Shown: positions 17,688-25,664 of the stretch, in pieces
Layout: each line of letters starts with the position of its first letter
How positions within the stretch are numbered: position 1 is the first letter of the stretch
Made by a program: the position numbers and the translations under genes
NCBI GenBank assembly: GCA_022821985.1
Contig: JAJECP010000030.1
Coordinates: 1 to 64,000 of the forward strand
Direction of reading: 5' to 3'
Length of the DNA stretch: 64,000 bases
DNA from: Acidimicrobiia bacterium
Lineage (GTDB): Bacteria; Actinomycetota; Acidimicrobiia; Acidimicrobiales; Poriferisodalaceae
The notes under the pieces: generated by a model
Told to the model about the DNA's origin: nothing
The model's database searches: none
What the model saw: the letters and a program-made list of their open reading frames with translations, nothing else

Positions 17688-18410
17688 CTAGGAATCTTCC
17701 TGATCGGAGTCGTCGTCGCCGAGGGCGGCCGCCACCTCGTCGTCCTCGAGACGCCGGAAGCACCGGCGGCGGTGTGTTGCGTCTTCGAGGTTCGACTCGA
17801 GCAAGGCCACCTCGAGATCCGGTGCAGCGATCTCACGCTCGGGACCGGCGAGCGCCGCGCGAGCCAGCCGGATGGCTGCGTCGGCATCGAGCTCAGGGTC
17901 GTAGCCCTCAGCCACCCGCTCGCGCACCGCGTCGGCATCGCCCCCGATGCAGCAGTACGCCTCCTCGTCCATGACGGTCCCGTCGTACTGGATCCTGTAG
18001 AGCTGGTTGGCCTCTTCGCCGATCCCCACCTCCACCACCACGATCTCGACCTCGAGCGGCTTGAGCTCATGGGTGAAGAACTGCCCCAGCATCTGCGCGT
18101 ACTGGTTGGCGAGGCTGCGAGCTTCCACGTCTGAACGGGAGTACTGGTAGCCCTTCAGCTCAGCGTGGCGGACACCCGCGATGCGCAGCTGATCGAACTC
18201 GATGTAGCGGCCCACACCACCGAAGGCGATCCGGTCGTAGATTTCCGACACCTTGCGCAGCGTTGCGCTGGCGTTCTCCGCAACCAGGGCGATGCCGCTG
18301 CCGTATTCCAGCGTCACCAGCGAGCGTCCCCGGGCGATTCCCTTGCGGGCATAGTCGGCCCGGTCTTGCATGAGCTGCTCAGGGCTGACGTACATCCCGG
18401 GCATGCTCAT
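17688..18410 (-). CDS. prcA: Proteasome subunit alpha
   Basis: Outer-ring subunit of the 20S core particle (240 residues). It has the gating N-terminus MYVSPEQLMQDRADYARKGI, the alpha-type GIALVAENASATLRKVSEIYDRI region and YSRSDVEARSLANQYAQ. The C-terminus is acidic (DDDSDQEDS), as in other actinobacterial alpha subunits. It lacks the N-terminal catalytic Thr, consistent with alpha. Start and prcB stop overlap as ATGA, giving equal-stoichiometry coupling. Confidence 0.96.
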   Translation of the reverse strand: MSMPGMYVSPEQLMQDRADYARKGIARGRSLVTLEYGSGIALVAENASATLRKVSEIYDRIAFGGVGRYIEFDQLRIAGVRHAELKGYQYSRSDVEARSLANQYAQMLGQFFTHELKPLEVEIVVVEVGIGEEANQLYRIQYDGTVMDEEAYCCIGGDADAVRERVAEGYDPELDADAAIRLARAALAGPEREIAAPDLEVALLESNLEDATHRRRCFRRLEDDEVAAALGDDDSDQEDS

Positions 18411-19297
18411 GGCGACACCTCGCTGCGGCTGCCTCCGGCAGAACTGAGATCGCCGCCGGCTGAGTCGGCGCGGGCTGCTCCCCCGCTCCCGCCGCCAGAG
18501 AGCTCGGCTTGCAGATCAGCGAATACAGCCCCTGACTCGGCGTCGCTGAGCTGGCGGAAGCCCTCGCTCCCGATTGCCGCGAGCACCGGGTAGATGCCGC
18601 GCACGGGATCGGGACCGCCGGTGGCGCTGTCCTCGTCGGCAGCGTGCCACAACGCCTGCACGCTGAGCGTCAGTGCTTCGGGCTCGCTCAAGTCGTCACG
18701 GAAGCCGAGCTTCAGGACCGTCCCGGCGTGCAGGCTGCCCGAGCCGGCCGTGGCATAGTCCTGCTCCTCGTAGCGGCCACCGGTCACGTCGTACTGGAAG
18801 AGCCTGCCCCTTCCGTCGGCGGGGTCGAATCCGGCGAAGATCGGCACTACCGGGAGGCCGCGCATCGCCTGGGGCAGGTGTGCCCGAAGCATCTCGGCCA
18901 GCTGGTTCGCCTTGCCCTCCAGGCTCAGCGGCTTGCCTTCGATCTTCTCGTAGTACTCGAGCTGCAGCTGGAAGAGGCGGACCATCTGCACGGCCGGGCC
19001 TGCGGCACCGGCAATGGCCACCGCCGAATAGGAATCGGCCGGGAAGACCTTGCGCATGTCGCGGTGACTGATGAGGTTGCCACTGGTGGCCCGCCGATCG
19101 CCCGCGACAACCACTCCGTCGGAGCTGCGCACCGCCAGCACGGTGGTGGCGTGAGAACCCTCAAGGGAGCCGAAACCCCCCTCCGCGGCAGGAACCTGCG
19201 CGAGACCGGCAAATGGCTCGCTGCCGGTGCGCCGCAGCAGTTCGAGGAAGCTCGCCCCCGGATCGTCCCCTGGGGCGAAGAAGGGCATGGGGGTCAC
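18407..19297 (-). CDS. prcB: Proteasome subunit beta
   Basis: Catalytic inner-ring subunit (296 residues). A propeptide of 50 residues ends at ...GSLEGSHA and is predicted to be removed autocatalytically, exposing Thr51 (TTVLAVR) as the N-terminal nucleophile. The conserved VVVAGDRRATSGN region and the lysine and Asp residues of the active site follow. An unusual Gly/Ser/Ala-rich C-terminal tail (ELSGGGSGGAARADSAGGDL) is present. The GTG start overlaps the pup stop as GTGA. Confidence 0.96.
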   Translation of the reverse strand: MTPMPFFAPGDDPGASFLELLRRTGSEPFAGLAQVPAAEGGFGSLEGSHATTVLAVRSSDGVVVAGDRRATSGNLISHRDMRKVFPADSYSAVAIAGAAGPAVQMVRLFQLQLEYYEKIEGKPLSLEGKANQLAEMLRAHLPQAMRGLPVVPIFAGFDPADGRGRLFQYDVTGGRYEEQDYATAGSGSLHAGTVLKLGFRDDLSEPEALTLSVQALWHAADEDSATGGPDPVRGIYPVLAAIGSEGFRQLSDAESGAVFADLQAELSGGGSGGAARADSAGGDLSSAGGSRSEVSP

Positions 19298-19485
19298 TCG
19301 CCGCCCTTCTGCACGTAGTTCTTCACGAACTCCTCGGCGTTGGTCTCGAGCACATCGTCGATCTCGTCGAGCAGGTCGTCGAGTTCCGCCTTCAGTTCGG
19401 TCGCTCCTTCAGACGAGGTGTCCTGCGGTGCGGGACTCTCGGCTTCCCTCGGAGCCGACCGTCGCATCTGCTCGCGTTCTGCCAT
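19294..19485 (-). CDS. pup: Prokaryotic ubiquitin-like protein Pup, ending in Glu
   Basis: Small disordered tag (63 residues from the ATG at 19485, preceded by a strong GGAGGAGG). The ARC-binding helical region ELKAELDDLLDEIDDVLETN is followed by AEEFVKNYVQKGGE. The last codon is GAG (Glu), not CAG (Gln). Mycobacterial Pup ends in Gln and must be deamidated by Dop, so this Pup should be ligation-ready as made. The gene sits between dop and prcB. Confidence 0.95.
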   Translation of the reverse strand: MAEREQMRRSAPREAESPAPQDTSSEGATELKAELDDLLDEIDDVLETNAEEFVKNYVQKGGE

Positions 19486-19571
19486 CTCGGGCCTCCTCCG
19501 GTGTCGATTGCTTGGGTCTCGAATGCGTGAGAGTTCCGATTGCCGCTTGCGTTCGAGTCTGAACCTGGCGG

Positions 19572-21080
19572 CTAATTTCCCAGCCGGCGCAACAGCTCGG
19601 CTGCGTCCCGGCACTCGTCCAACAAGCTACCCACGTGCGCTTGGGTTCCTCGCAGCGGTTCGAGCATCGGTACGCGACGCAGCGGATCAGTTCCGATGTC
19701 GAACACCATCGAGTCCCAGTTGGCGGCCACGATCTCATCCCCGAACTTGTCGAGGCAACGACCCCGGAAGTAGGCACGTGTCGTCGGCGGCGGCACCGAG
19801 ACCGCTTCGTCCACTTCGTCGTCGGTGGTGACCCGCTCAAGTCCGACGCGTCGGGCCAGCGACTTGGACGGTCGCAGGTCGTGATACTGCAGGTCGAGGG
19901 CGGCGAGCTTCGGATCGTCCCAGTCGAGGTCGTGCCGCTCGGCGAAAGCCTCGTACAGGCGCAGCTTCGCCACCCAGTCCAACTGCGTCGCGAGCCCCAT
20001 CGGATCCGATTCCAGCCCAGTGAGCATGGCTTCCCAGCGATCCAGGATGTCATTGCCGACGTCGTCGCCGCCGACGGGATCCAGACCATGGCTCTGCGCA
20101 TACTTCCGGGCCAGGTCCAGGTACTCCCATTGGACGTCGATGGCCCGCATGCGACGGCCGTCGACCAGTTCGATCAGCCCCGACAGGGCGGTGTCGAAGC
20201 TCACCTGACGGAGCGCCGCCACTGGCACGAGAGGCGTCAGGGGCTCAGGCACGAAGTCGTCGTCGATCATCGCCAGCACCAGCGAGGTCGTGCCCACCTT
20301 GAGGTACGTCTGCAGCTCGCTCATGTTGGCGTCGCCGATGATGACGTGCAGTCGCCGATACTTGCGCGTGTCGGCGTGCGGCTCATCGCGGGTGTTGACG
20401 ATCGGCCGCTTGAGCGTGGTCTCTAGCCCGACTTCCTCCTCGAAGAAGTCCGCACGCTGGCTGATCTGGAACGGCCGGTTCCCGAACGGTGCCGGCGAGC
20501 GGTCATCCATCGGGACCTCGACGCCCAGCTTGCCGGCGCCGCAGAAGATCTGGCGGGTCACGAAGAACGGCAGGATGTGCGTCACCACCCTGCCAAAGGG
20601 CACATCGCGGTCCAGCAGGTAGTTCTCGTGGCAGCCGTAACTGTTGCCCTTGCCATCGCTGTTGTTCTTGTGGATCACCAGCTCTTCGTCGTCGGGCAAG
20701 AGGTTGTTGGCAGCCTGCATGGACCGGATGAGGATCTCCTCCGCGGCCCGGTCGTACACGACGCATTGGCGTGCGTCTGAGCACTCTGGAGTCGACAGCT
20801 CAGGATGCGCGTGGTCGACGTAGTAGCGGGCGCCGTTGGTCAGCACGGCATTGACCAGGTGCGTTTCGATCTCGGGCGCCAGCGCGTCGAACTCGTTGAA
20901 GCCCCTCGCGTCGGCGCCGGGCTGCTCGTCTTCGAAGTCCCAGCTGACGCGCTGGCACAGGAAGCCGTTGACGTAAGCGTTGATGATCATCGACGACGCC
21001 GCCACGGGATTGGAGTCGCCCGTGCAGCGATGGATGATGCCGAACTCAGTCTCGATGCCAACGACCTTGTGAACCGCCAC
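19572..21080 (-). CDS. dop: Depupylase/Pup deamidase Dop
   Basis: Removes Pup from substrates and, where Pup ends in Gln, deamidates it (502 residues). The N-terminus VVGIETEFGI carries the ATP/metal-site Glu (E10). YYVDHAHPELSTPEC holds the catalytic Asp (about D89). [17 protein letters not shown] and [19 protein letters not shown] are shared with PafA. Between them lies the longer Dop-loop region (DFEDEQPGADARGFNEFDALAPE), which distinguishes it from PafA. GTG start; a TAGGGT box lies 8 nt upstream. The gap to pup is 86 nt. Confidence 0.94.
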   Translation of the reverse strand: MAVHKVVGIETEFGIIHRCTGDSNPVAASSMIINAYVNGFLCQRVSWDFEDEQPGADARGFNEFDALAPEIETHLVNAVLTNGARYYVDHAHPELSTPECSDARQCVVYDRAAEEILIRSMQAANNLLPDDEELVIHKNNSDGKGNSYGCHENYLLDRDVPFGRVVTHILPFFVTRQIFCGAGKLGVEVPMDDRSPAPFGNRPFQISQRADFFEEEVGLETTLKRPIVNTRDEPHADTRKYRRLHVIIGDANMSELQTYLKVGTTSLVLAMIDDDFVPEPLTPLVPVAALRQVSFDTALSGLIELVDGRRMRAIDVQWEYLDLARKYAQSHGLDPVGGDDVGNDILDRWEAMLTGLESDPMGLATQLDWVAKLRLYEAFAERHDLDWDDPKLAALDLQYHDLRPSKSLARRVGLERVTTDDEVDEAVSVPPPTTRAYFRGRCLDKFGDEIVAANWDSMVFDIGTDPLRRVPMLEPLRGTQAHVGSLLDECRDAAELLRRLGN

Positions 21081-21088
21081 CGCGCGAG

Positions 21089-21094
21089 ACCCTA
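21089..21094 (-). promoter_or_regulatory. Candidate -10 element (TAGGGT) of the dop-pup-prc run
   Basis: TAGGGT on the minus strand ends 8 nt before the dop GTG start, and no clear Shine-Dalgarno lies between them. It fits TANNNT and would give a message with almost no leader. It lies in the 73-nt gap after arc, so dop-pup-prcBA-pafA could be transcribed apart from arc. Confidence 0.4.
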
Positions 21095-21153
21095 GCCCTC
21101 AGGCCCGCGAACCCCGCAGAGCAGCACCTGGCGCCCGTTGGCCGTGCAGTGCT

Positions 21154-22917
21154 CTACAGGTACTGGCTGGTCTGCACCCGTTCGATGGCTCGGCCGCCGA
21201 GCGCATCGCTCTCGTCGGGATCGACGAGCGTCCGGATGAACACGATCCGTTCGCCCTTCTTGCCGGAGATCTTCGCCCAGTCGTCGGGGTTCGTCGTGTT
21301 GGGCAGGTCTTCGTGCTCGCGGAACTCCTGGCGGATCGAGCCCATGAGGTCGTCCAGCCGGATGCCGCTGCTGCCGGTGGCAAGCGACCGCTTGATGGCG
21401 TTCTTCTTGGCCCGGCGCACGATGTTCTCGATCATGGCCCCCGACGCGAAGTCCTTGAAGTACATGACTTCCTTGTCGCCGTTCTGGTAGGTGACCTCGA
21501 GGAATCGGTTGAGGTCGTCGGGGCGGTACATCTCGTCGACGGTCCGCTCGATCATGATCCGGACGGCCTTGTGGGGATCGCCGCCTCCGAGGTCGGCGAC
21601 TTCCATCGGGTCGATCGGCAGCGTCGGCGTGAGATACGTGCTGAAGATCGACAGTGCCGCCTGCTCGTCGGGACGGTTGATCTTGATCTTCACGTCGAGT
21701 CGGCCAGGGCGCAGGATCGCCGGATCGATGAGGTCTTCCCGGTTCGAGGCGCCGATCACGATCACGTTGCGCAGGCCCTCGACGCCGTCGATCTCCGCGA
21801 GCAGCTGGGGCACGACCGTCGACTCCATGTCGGAGCTGATGCCGCTGCCGCGCGTGCGGAACAGCGACTCCATCTCGTCGAAGAAGACGATCACCGGCCA
21901 GCCCTCGGAAGCCTTCTCTCTGGCCCGCTCGAAAATGCGCCGGATCTGGCGCTCGGTCTCGCCCACGTACTTGTTGAGCAGCTCGGGACCCTTGATGTTG
22001 ATGAAGAAGCTGCGTGCGCCCTGCTGGCCGGAGACCTCCCCCACCTTGGCTGCCAGCGAGTTGGCGACCGCCTTCGCGATCAGCGTCTTGCCGCACCCGG
22101 GCGGGCCGTAGAGCAGGATGCCTTTCGGGGCCGGGAGGTCGTAGGTGCGGAACAGGTCCTGGTGCAGGTACGGCAGCTCCACGGCATCGGTGATGAGCTC
22201 GATCTGCGTGTCCAGCCCGCCTATGTCTTCATAGGTGACGTCTGGCACTTCCTCGAGCAGCAGATCGTCCACTTCGGGGCGTGGCAGGCGCTCGAGCACG
22301 ATGTTGGAGCGCACGTCGAGCAGCAAGTTGTCGCCCGACCGCAGCGGCTCGTCGCGCAGGTCGCCTGCGAGCTCCACGATGCGTTCCTCGTCGGCGCGAC
22401 CCGTGACCAGCGCACGGAAGCCGTCGGAGAGCACCTCGTTCAGCGTCACCACCTCGCCGGACGTCTCGGGCCCGCGGGCCAGCACGATGTTGTACGACTC
22501 GTTCAGCACCACCTCGCTGCCTTCGACCAGCTCGGTCTCCGCCAAGTCGGGGTGCAGGGCCACGCGCATCTTGCGCCCGCTGGCGTGCACATCCGCCGTG
22601 CCGTCGTCGTTGCGGGACAGGAACGTGCCGTAGGCCGACGGCGGCTGGGTCAGCTTGTCGACCTCTTCGCGCAGGGCTGCGATGTGCTCTCGCGCCTCGC
22701 GCAGGGTGTAGGTCAGCTTCTCGTTCTGCGAGACCGCAGCCGACAGCTGACCCTTCGCCTCGAGCAGGCGTTCTTCGAGCGTGCTGACCCGCGCCGGCGT
22801 GTCGGCCAGCTTGCGCCGGAGCAGCGCGACCTCTTCCTCGAGCGTGCGCATGCGGCTGCGGAGCACGCCCGCATCGGCTGCGCTGCTGCGCTGGGACTCC
22901 TCGTCGCCCTGGTCCAT
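21154..22917 (-). CDS. arc: Proteasome-associated AAA ATPase ARC/Mpa
   Basis: Hexameric unfoldase that recognises Pup and feeds substrates into the 20S core (587 residues). In order: an N-terminal coiled coil for Pup binding (about 20-90), tandem OB domains (about 95-220), and an AAA module with Walker A GPPGCGKT (271-278), Walker [11 protein letters not shown] (DE at 347-348) and the second region [20 protein letters not shown]. The C-terminus SQYL has the penultimate Tyr used to dock on the proteasome. It is upstream of dop on the same strand and divergent from a ferredoxin gene. Confidence 0.96.
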   Translation of the reverse strand: MDQGDEESQRSSAADAGVLRSRMRTLEEEVALLRRKLADTPARVSTLEERLLEAKGQLSAAVSQNEKLTYTLREAREHIAALREEVDKLTQPPSAYGTFLSRNDDGTADVHASGRKMRVALHPDLAETELVEGSEVVLNESYNIVLARGPETSGEVVTLNEVLSDGFRALVTGRADEERIVELAGDLRDEPLRSGDNLLLDVRSNIVLERLPRPEVDDLLLEEVPDVTYEDIGGLDTQIELITDAVELPYLHQDLFRTYDLPAPKGILLYGPPGCGKTLIAKAVANSLAAKVGEVSGQQGARSFFINIKGPELLNKYVGETERQIRRIFERAREKASEGWPVIVFFDEMESLFRTRGSGISSDMESTVVPQLLAEIDGVEGLRNVIVIGASNREDLIDPAILRPGRLDVKIKINRPDEQAALSIFSTYLTPTLPIDPMEVADLGGGDPHKAVRIMIERTVDEMYRPDDLNRFLEVTYQNGDKEVMYFKDFASGAMIENIVRRAKKNAIKRSLATGSSGIRLDDLMGSIRQEFREHEDLPNTTNPDDWAKISGKKGERIVFIRTLVDPDESDALGGRAIERVQTSQYL

Positions 22918-22926
22918 GCGCGGCCG

Positions 22927-22932
22927 ACACTA
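22927..22932 (-). promoter_or_regulatory. Candidate -10 element (TAGTGT) of arc
   Basis: TAGTGT on the minus strand ends 9 nt before the arc ATG, giving a near-leaderless arrangement. The same hexamer appears before three other transcription units in this window (flavin reductase, sugar-acid dehydratase, aco operon). Confidence 0.45.
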
Positions 22933-22943
22933 CCCTGACACTG

Positions 22944-22975
22944 CTGGCAAGACGCGACGCCTGCCCGCTTGCCAG
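22944..22975. promoter_or_regulatory. Inverted repeat in the arc-ferredoxin divergent promoter
   Basis: CTGGCAAG (22944-22951) and CTTGCCAG (22968-22975) form a perfect 8-bp inverted repeat around a 16-nt spacer. It lies upstream of the arc -10 and upstream of a possible ferredoxin -10 (TAGATT at 23030-23035). The position suits an operator for one or both divergent units; the regulator is unknown. Confidence 0.4.
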
Positions 22976-23091
22976 TCCGGCCGCTGGGCCGGGGGCGATC
23001 AGTGCCGTGCAGGACGCGCGCCGACTCGGTAGATTTCATAGGTGGCTCGGTTCCCCCCTTCGGGCCGCCCCACAGGAAGGGTCGTTACACG

Positions 23092-23325
23092 ATGAAGGTC
23101 TGGATCGATCAGGATCTGTGCACCGGTGACGGGCTCTGCGAAGAGATCGCACCCGATGTCTTCACGCTGCTCGACGACGGGCTTGCCTACGTGAAGGAAG
23201 GCGACAAGATCTTCTCCGAACCGGGTGGTGTCGAGGGGCTCGCAGAGTTTCCCGATTCGCAGCTCGACGCCGTGATCGAGTCCGCCGAAGAGTGCCCCGG
23301 GGAGTGCATCTTTATTGAAGCGTGA
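23092..23325 (+). CDS. Single-cluster ferredoxin
   Basis: Small electron carrier (77 residues from the ATG at 23092, preceded by AGGAAGGG). The form DQDLCTGDGLCEEIAPDVF is that of cytochrome P450-type [3Fe-4S] ferredoxins, in which the second cluster Cys of a CxxCxxC motif is replaced (here Asp13), leaving C10 and C16. The downstream pair is EECPGECI (C68, C72). C72 occupies a position usually Ala, so a fourth thiol is near the site and the cluster type needs testing. It lies beside the proteasome genes and is divergent from arc. Its last codons and stop form the start of an unusual tandem repeat. Confidence 0.88.
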   Translation: MKVWIDQDLCTGDGLCEEIAPDVFTLLDDGLAYVKEGDKIFSEPGGVEGLAEFPDSQLDAVIESAEECPGECIFIEA

Positions 23326-23337
23326 GCTTCAATAAAG
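23310..23337. terminator. 12-bp perfect hairpin spanning the ferredoxin stop codon
   Basis: CTTTATTGAAGC and GCTTCAATAAAG pair perfectly over 12 bp around a GTGA loop that contains the ferredoxin TGA stop. The stem is A/T-rich, unlike its surroundings. It lies between the convergent ferredoxin and serine-protease genes, so it could be a bidirectional terminator, but it starts inside the coding region, so a translational effect at the stop codon is also possible. Confidence 0.5.
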
Positions 23338-23401
23338 CGACAGGCACAGATCGAGGCGTAGGCCGAGATAAAGCGACAAGCTCAGATCGAGGCGTAAGCC
23401 C
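23317..23401 (+). repeat. 36-nt tandem repeat carrying in-frame TGA, TAG and TAA
   Basis: Copies start at 23317, 23353 and 23389 (the third is partial). Each opens with Glu-Ala-stop in the ferredoxin frame: GAAGCGTGA, GAGGCGTAG, GAGGCGTAA. Between stops the frame reads ASIKRQAQI and then AEIKRQAQI. The first two copies differ at nine of 36 positions. In the ferredoxin frame four affected codons are synonymous, one is a stop for a stop, and one (TCA/GAG) changes residue. The repeat therefore behaves like coding sequence punctuated by stops. Confidence 0.8.
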
Positions 23402-23412
23402 CTGGTCTCTCG

Positions 23413-24306
23413 TCATCTGAGGCGACAGTCGCCGCTGGACGTCACGCTGAGACTCGCCGGTTGTGCGTGGATCACTGCATCGCCGCGATAGTCAAATCGC
23501 ACATCGACTCCCGACGAGCCGAGGAAGCCCAGCAGTTCGCCCCGGCTGAGCGCATATCCGACGTCGTCGGGTCCAGTCGCGGTGGCGAACGCCACACCGA
23601 CAACGCCACCCCGGTCGACCAGCGGCCCGCCGGACTGGCCCTTCTGGACGTCGGCCGCGAGGAAGTACACGTTTCGCCCGACTCCGTCACCCCACAACCC
23701 CGATGCCAGTATCAGGTGCTCGATACGCGCCGGCGACACTTCAAGCCGCTCTCCTTGTAGGTAGCCGATAACTGCCCCGGTGCTGCCGAAACGCACGCGT
23801 TCGATTTGCAGCGGCGGCACAGCAGCATCGGAACGCAGCAAAACGAGGTCTCGTGCCGGGTCGAACCCGACAATGTCTGCCGGTGAGGTGACGAGCCCAT
23901 CGCCGCCGCCCGCGTTCCATGCAATCTCGACGCTTGATGATCCGGCAACAACATGGGCCGAGCCGACCAGCAATCCCGGCGCGACGGCGAACCCCGAGCC
24001 ATGAGATACCGGTCCGCAGCCGAATGCATGCACCGCGACGACGCTGGCCAGTACGCCGTCATCAACCGCCACGGATAGGGGCGGTGCACCCAACCAGACT
24101 GGTCCGTCGGGACTCGGGATCGAGGCGACGCTGGCGACCGGCGACCTTCCCCGGCCGGAATCGTCGGGATCTGCTCCGCAGGCAACCATCGTGCCGACCA
24201 ACAGCACAGCGCCCAGCAATCGTGCCGTCCGCAGCACCAGCCGTCGGATCGGTCGATCATGGCGCCGCCACGATGCGGCAGCGCGGGTCACGCAAGCTCG
24301 TGTCAC
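23413..24306 (-). CDS. Lipoprotein trypsin-like serine protease
   Basis: Predicted extracytoplasmic protease (297 residues). The start is set by a GTGA overlap with the trmI stop (GTG 24306). A basic N-terminus and hydrophobic stretch lead to the lipobox GTMVAC, giving lipidation at Cys43. The trypsin-fold triad is visible as GSAHVV (His118), ARDLVLL (Asp153) and KGQSGGPLVD (Ser225). This resembles the protease domain of MarP-like and HtrA-like enzymes, but there is no PDZ domain and no multi-span anchor. It ends the minus-strand run that begins near the ThrH gene; a hairpin and tandem repeat lie beyond its stop. Confidence 0.82.
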   Translation of the reverse strand: MTRACVTRAAASWRRHDRPIRRLVLRTARLLGAVLLVGTMVACGADPDDSGRGRSPVASVASIPSPDGPVWLGAPPLSVAVDDGVLASVVAVHAFGCGPVSHGSGFAVAPGLLVGSAHVVAGSSSVEIAWNAGGGDGLVTSPADIVGFDPARDLVLLRSDAAVPPLQIERVRFGSTGAVIGYLQGERLEVSPARIEHLILASGLWGDGVGRNVYFLAADVQKGQSGGPLVDRGGVVGVAFATATGPDDVGYALSRGELLGFLGSSGVDVRFDYRGDAVIHAQPASLSVTSSGDCRLR

Positions 24307-25163
24307 GCCTCGATCAATCGGGCGTGAGTCAGAAAGCCGGTGTGGGCGACCATGCGGTGATCCGGCCGCACGGAAGCTCCCTTGACATGCCAGCTCCGGT
24401 GCATGACCTCGATGGTCTCGATGAGCGCCCATGGTCCGTCGTCCAGCGTGCGGCGCAGTTGCTGCACCTGGGTCACTGACGGGTTGTACGCCACCAGGAT
24501 CCCGCCGCGCCGCAACCGCTCGGGCAAGTGCACCGCGACCCGCCAAGGCTCGGGGATGTCGAGCACCGCCCGGTCGTACCGGCGCTCGGGAGAACTCAGT
24601 CCCCCGGCAGCCCTGGTCCCGGCATTGCCCAGTGCCGGATTGCTGCGGGGCAGATCGACCGATTCGTAGGCATCGCGGAGCTGGACGTCATAGCGATCCA
24701 GCGCTTCGGCACCGGCAATGCTCTCCACGTTCTGGACGGCTCGCTCAGCAAAGTCCTCCCGCAGCTCGTAGCCGGTGACATAGGCCCCGCAGCGGAGCAG
24801 GGTCGCCGACAGGGCACCTGAGCCCACACCGGTCTCGAAGACCGCCATGTCGGCTCGAACGTCGGCCAGCATCCATATCGCACCGAGATCCTTCGGATAG
24901 ATCACCTGCGCGCCTCGCGGCATCTTCAGTACGTGATCAGCGAGCGTTGGGCGCACCGCCACGAAGCGGGCACCCGATGCGCTGCGGAACTCCGAGCCTT
25001 CTGGCGAGCCGATGATCTGGTTGTGCGGCACGACTCCAGCATGAGTGTGAAACTCACCGCCAGAGCGCAGCGTCACGAGGTACCGGCGCTGTCGACTGTC
25101 GACCATCAGCACTGTTTCGCCGGATTGCAGCTCGCCGTCCTGCAGCTCGTCGGGTTGCTTCAC
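24303..25163 (-). CDS. trmI: tRNA (adenine-58-N1)-methyltransferase TrmI
   Basis: SAM-dependent enzyme forming m1A58 in tRNA (286 residues, close to the 280 of mycobacterial Rv2118c). An N-terminal beta domain includes FHTHAGVVPHNQIIGSPEG. The Rossmann part has YPKDLGAIWMLADV, SAM motif I VFETGVGSGALS, and YELREDFAERAVQNV. The later YDRAVLDIPEPW holds the catalytic-pocket Asp. The association of TrmI with the proteasome locus is widely seen in actinobacteria. GTG start overlapping the upstream small gene stop. Confidence 0.93.
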   Translation of the reverse strand: MKQPDELQDGELQSGETVLMVDSRQRRYLVTLRSGGEFHTHAGVVPHNQIIGSPEGSEFRSASGARFVAVRPTLADHVLKMPRGAQVIYPKDLGAIWMLADVRADMAVFETGVGSGALSATLLRCGAYVTGYELREDFAERAVQNVESIAGAEALDRYDVQLRDAYESVDLPRSNPALGNAGTRAAGGLSSPERRYDRAVLDIPEPWRVAVHLPERLRRGGILVAYNPSVTQVQQLRRTLDDGPWALIETIEVMHRSWHVKGASVRPDHRMVAHTGFLTHARLIEA

Positions 25164-25405
25164 GCCCCCTCCGCCGCTGAGCGGATGCCGTCATCGTCAG
25201 GTGGCACGTGTCGGATCATGAGCTGTTCGCCCGGCGCCAACTCGCCGCGGTAAACCACGTCCCGCTCGCGTTTGGACCATCGAACAAGCAACCGCAGCCC
25301 GCTGGCCATGATCGCCGCGGCCAGCCATATCCCGTTGCCGGTCCGCGCCCGTCGCCACAGTGCATCGGTGGCTCGGGCCGGCATGCGCCTCAGCCGCTTC
25401 GCCAT
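25160..25405 (-). CDS. Small basic membrane-associated protein
   Basis: An 81-residue protein without a recognised family. A basic N-terminus (MAKRLRRMPARATDALWRRAR) precedes a hydrophobic helix, GIWLAAAIMASGLRLLV. RWSKRERDVVYRGELAPGEQLMIRH follows; the GELxPGExLxI pattern looks like a small strand-rich cytoplasmic end. The start is the ATG at 25405, 13 nt after the preceding stop; a longer frame would overlap its neighbour. It is coupled to trmI by a GTGA overlap. Confidence 0.6.
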   Translation of the reverse strand: MAKRLRRMPARATDALWRRARTGNGIWLAAAIMASGLRLLVRWSKRERDVVYRGELAPGEQLMIRHVPPDDDGIRSAAEGA

Positions 25406-25418
25406 GGGGTTCAGCTTC

Positions 25419-25664
25419 TTATACCCGGACGATTTCGACAAGCGTGCTGCGTCGGCGACCCCTGCGACGGCCGAACAGGAATGCGGCCAGCACGAGGCCG
25501 GTCCCAACGGCGGCAGCTACCGCCACAGCGGCGCTGGACACCTGCTCGGCTGCGTCACCCGCTCCACCGACGAGCTGTCGCACACGATCGGAGATGTCCG
25601 AGGGCGTGATGCGCTGGCTATCTGTGCCCGATCCGGTCCCAGCACCCCGGTTGCTGTCAGCCAT
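25419..25664 (-). CDS. Small single-span membrane protein
   Basis: An 81-residue protein starting at the ATG at 25664, which overlaps the preceding holin-like gene by 8 nt. A Gly/Ser-rich N-terminus is followed by SDISDRVRQLVGGAGDAAEQV, a transmembrane segment (about residues 45-63) and a GRRRGRRR stop-transfer patch ending STLVEIVRV. The helix-TM-RRR form resembles the C-terminal part of DUF3618-type proteins, which often neighbour Holin-X genes; that assignment is weak. Confidence 0.55.
   Translation of the reverse strand: MADSNRGAGTGSGTDSQRITPSDISDRVRQLVGGAGDAAEQVSSAAVAVAAAVGTGLVLAAFLFGRRRGRRRSTLVEIVRV

Noticed and set aside
21313-22938. 541-codon open frame on the plus strand opposite arc
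   Set aside because: Fully antisense to a textbook ARC/Mpa gene. The product is His/Gln/Val/Leu/Arg-rich without domains, a typical high-GC mirror frame.
23317-23401. CRISPR-like array
   Set aside because: The 36-nt units are contiguous, without unique spacers, and only two and a third copies exist; no cas genes are nearby.
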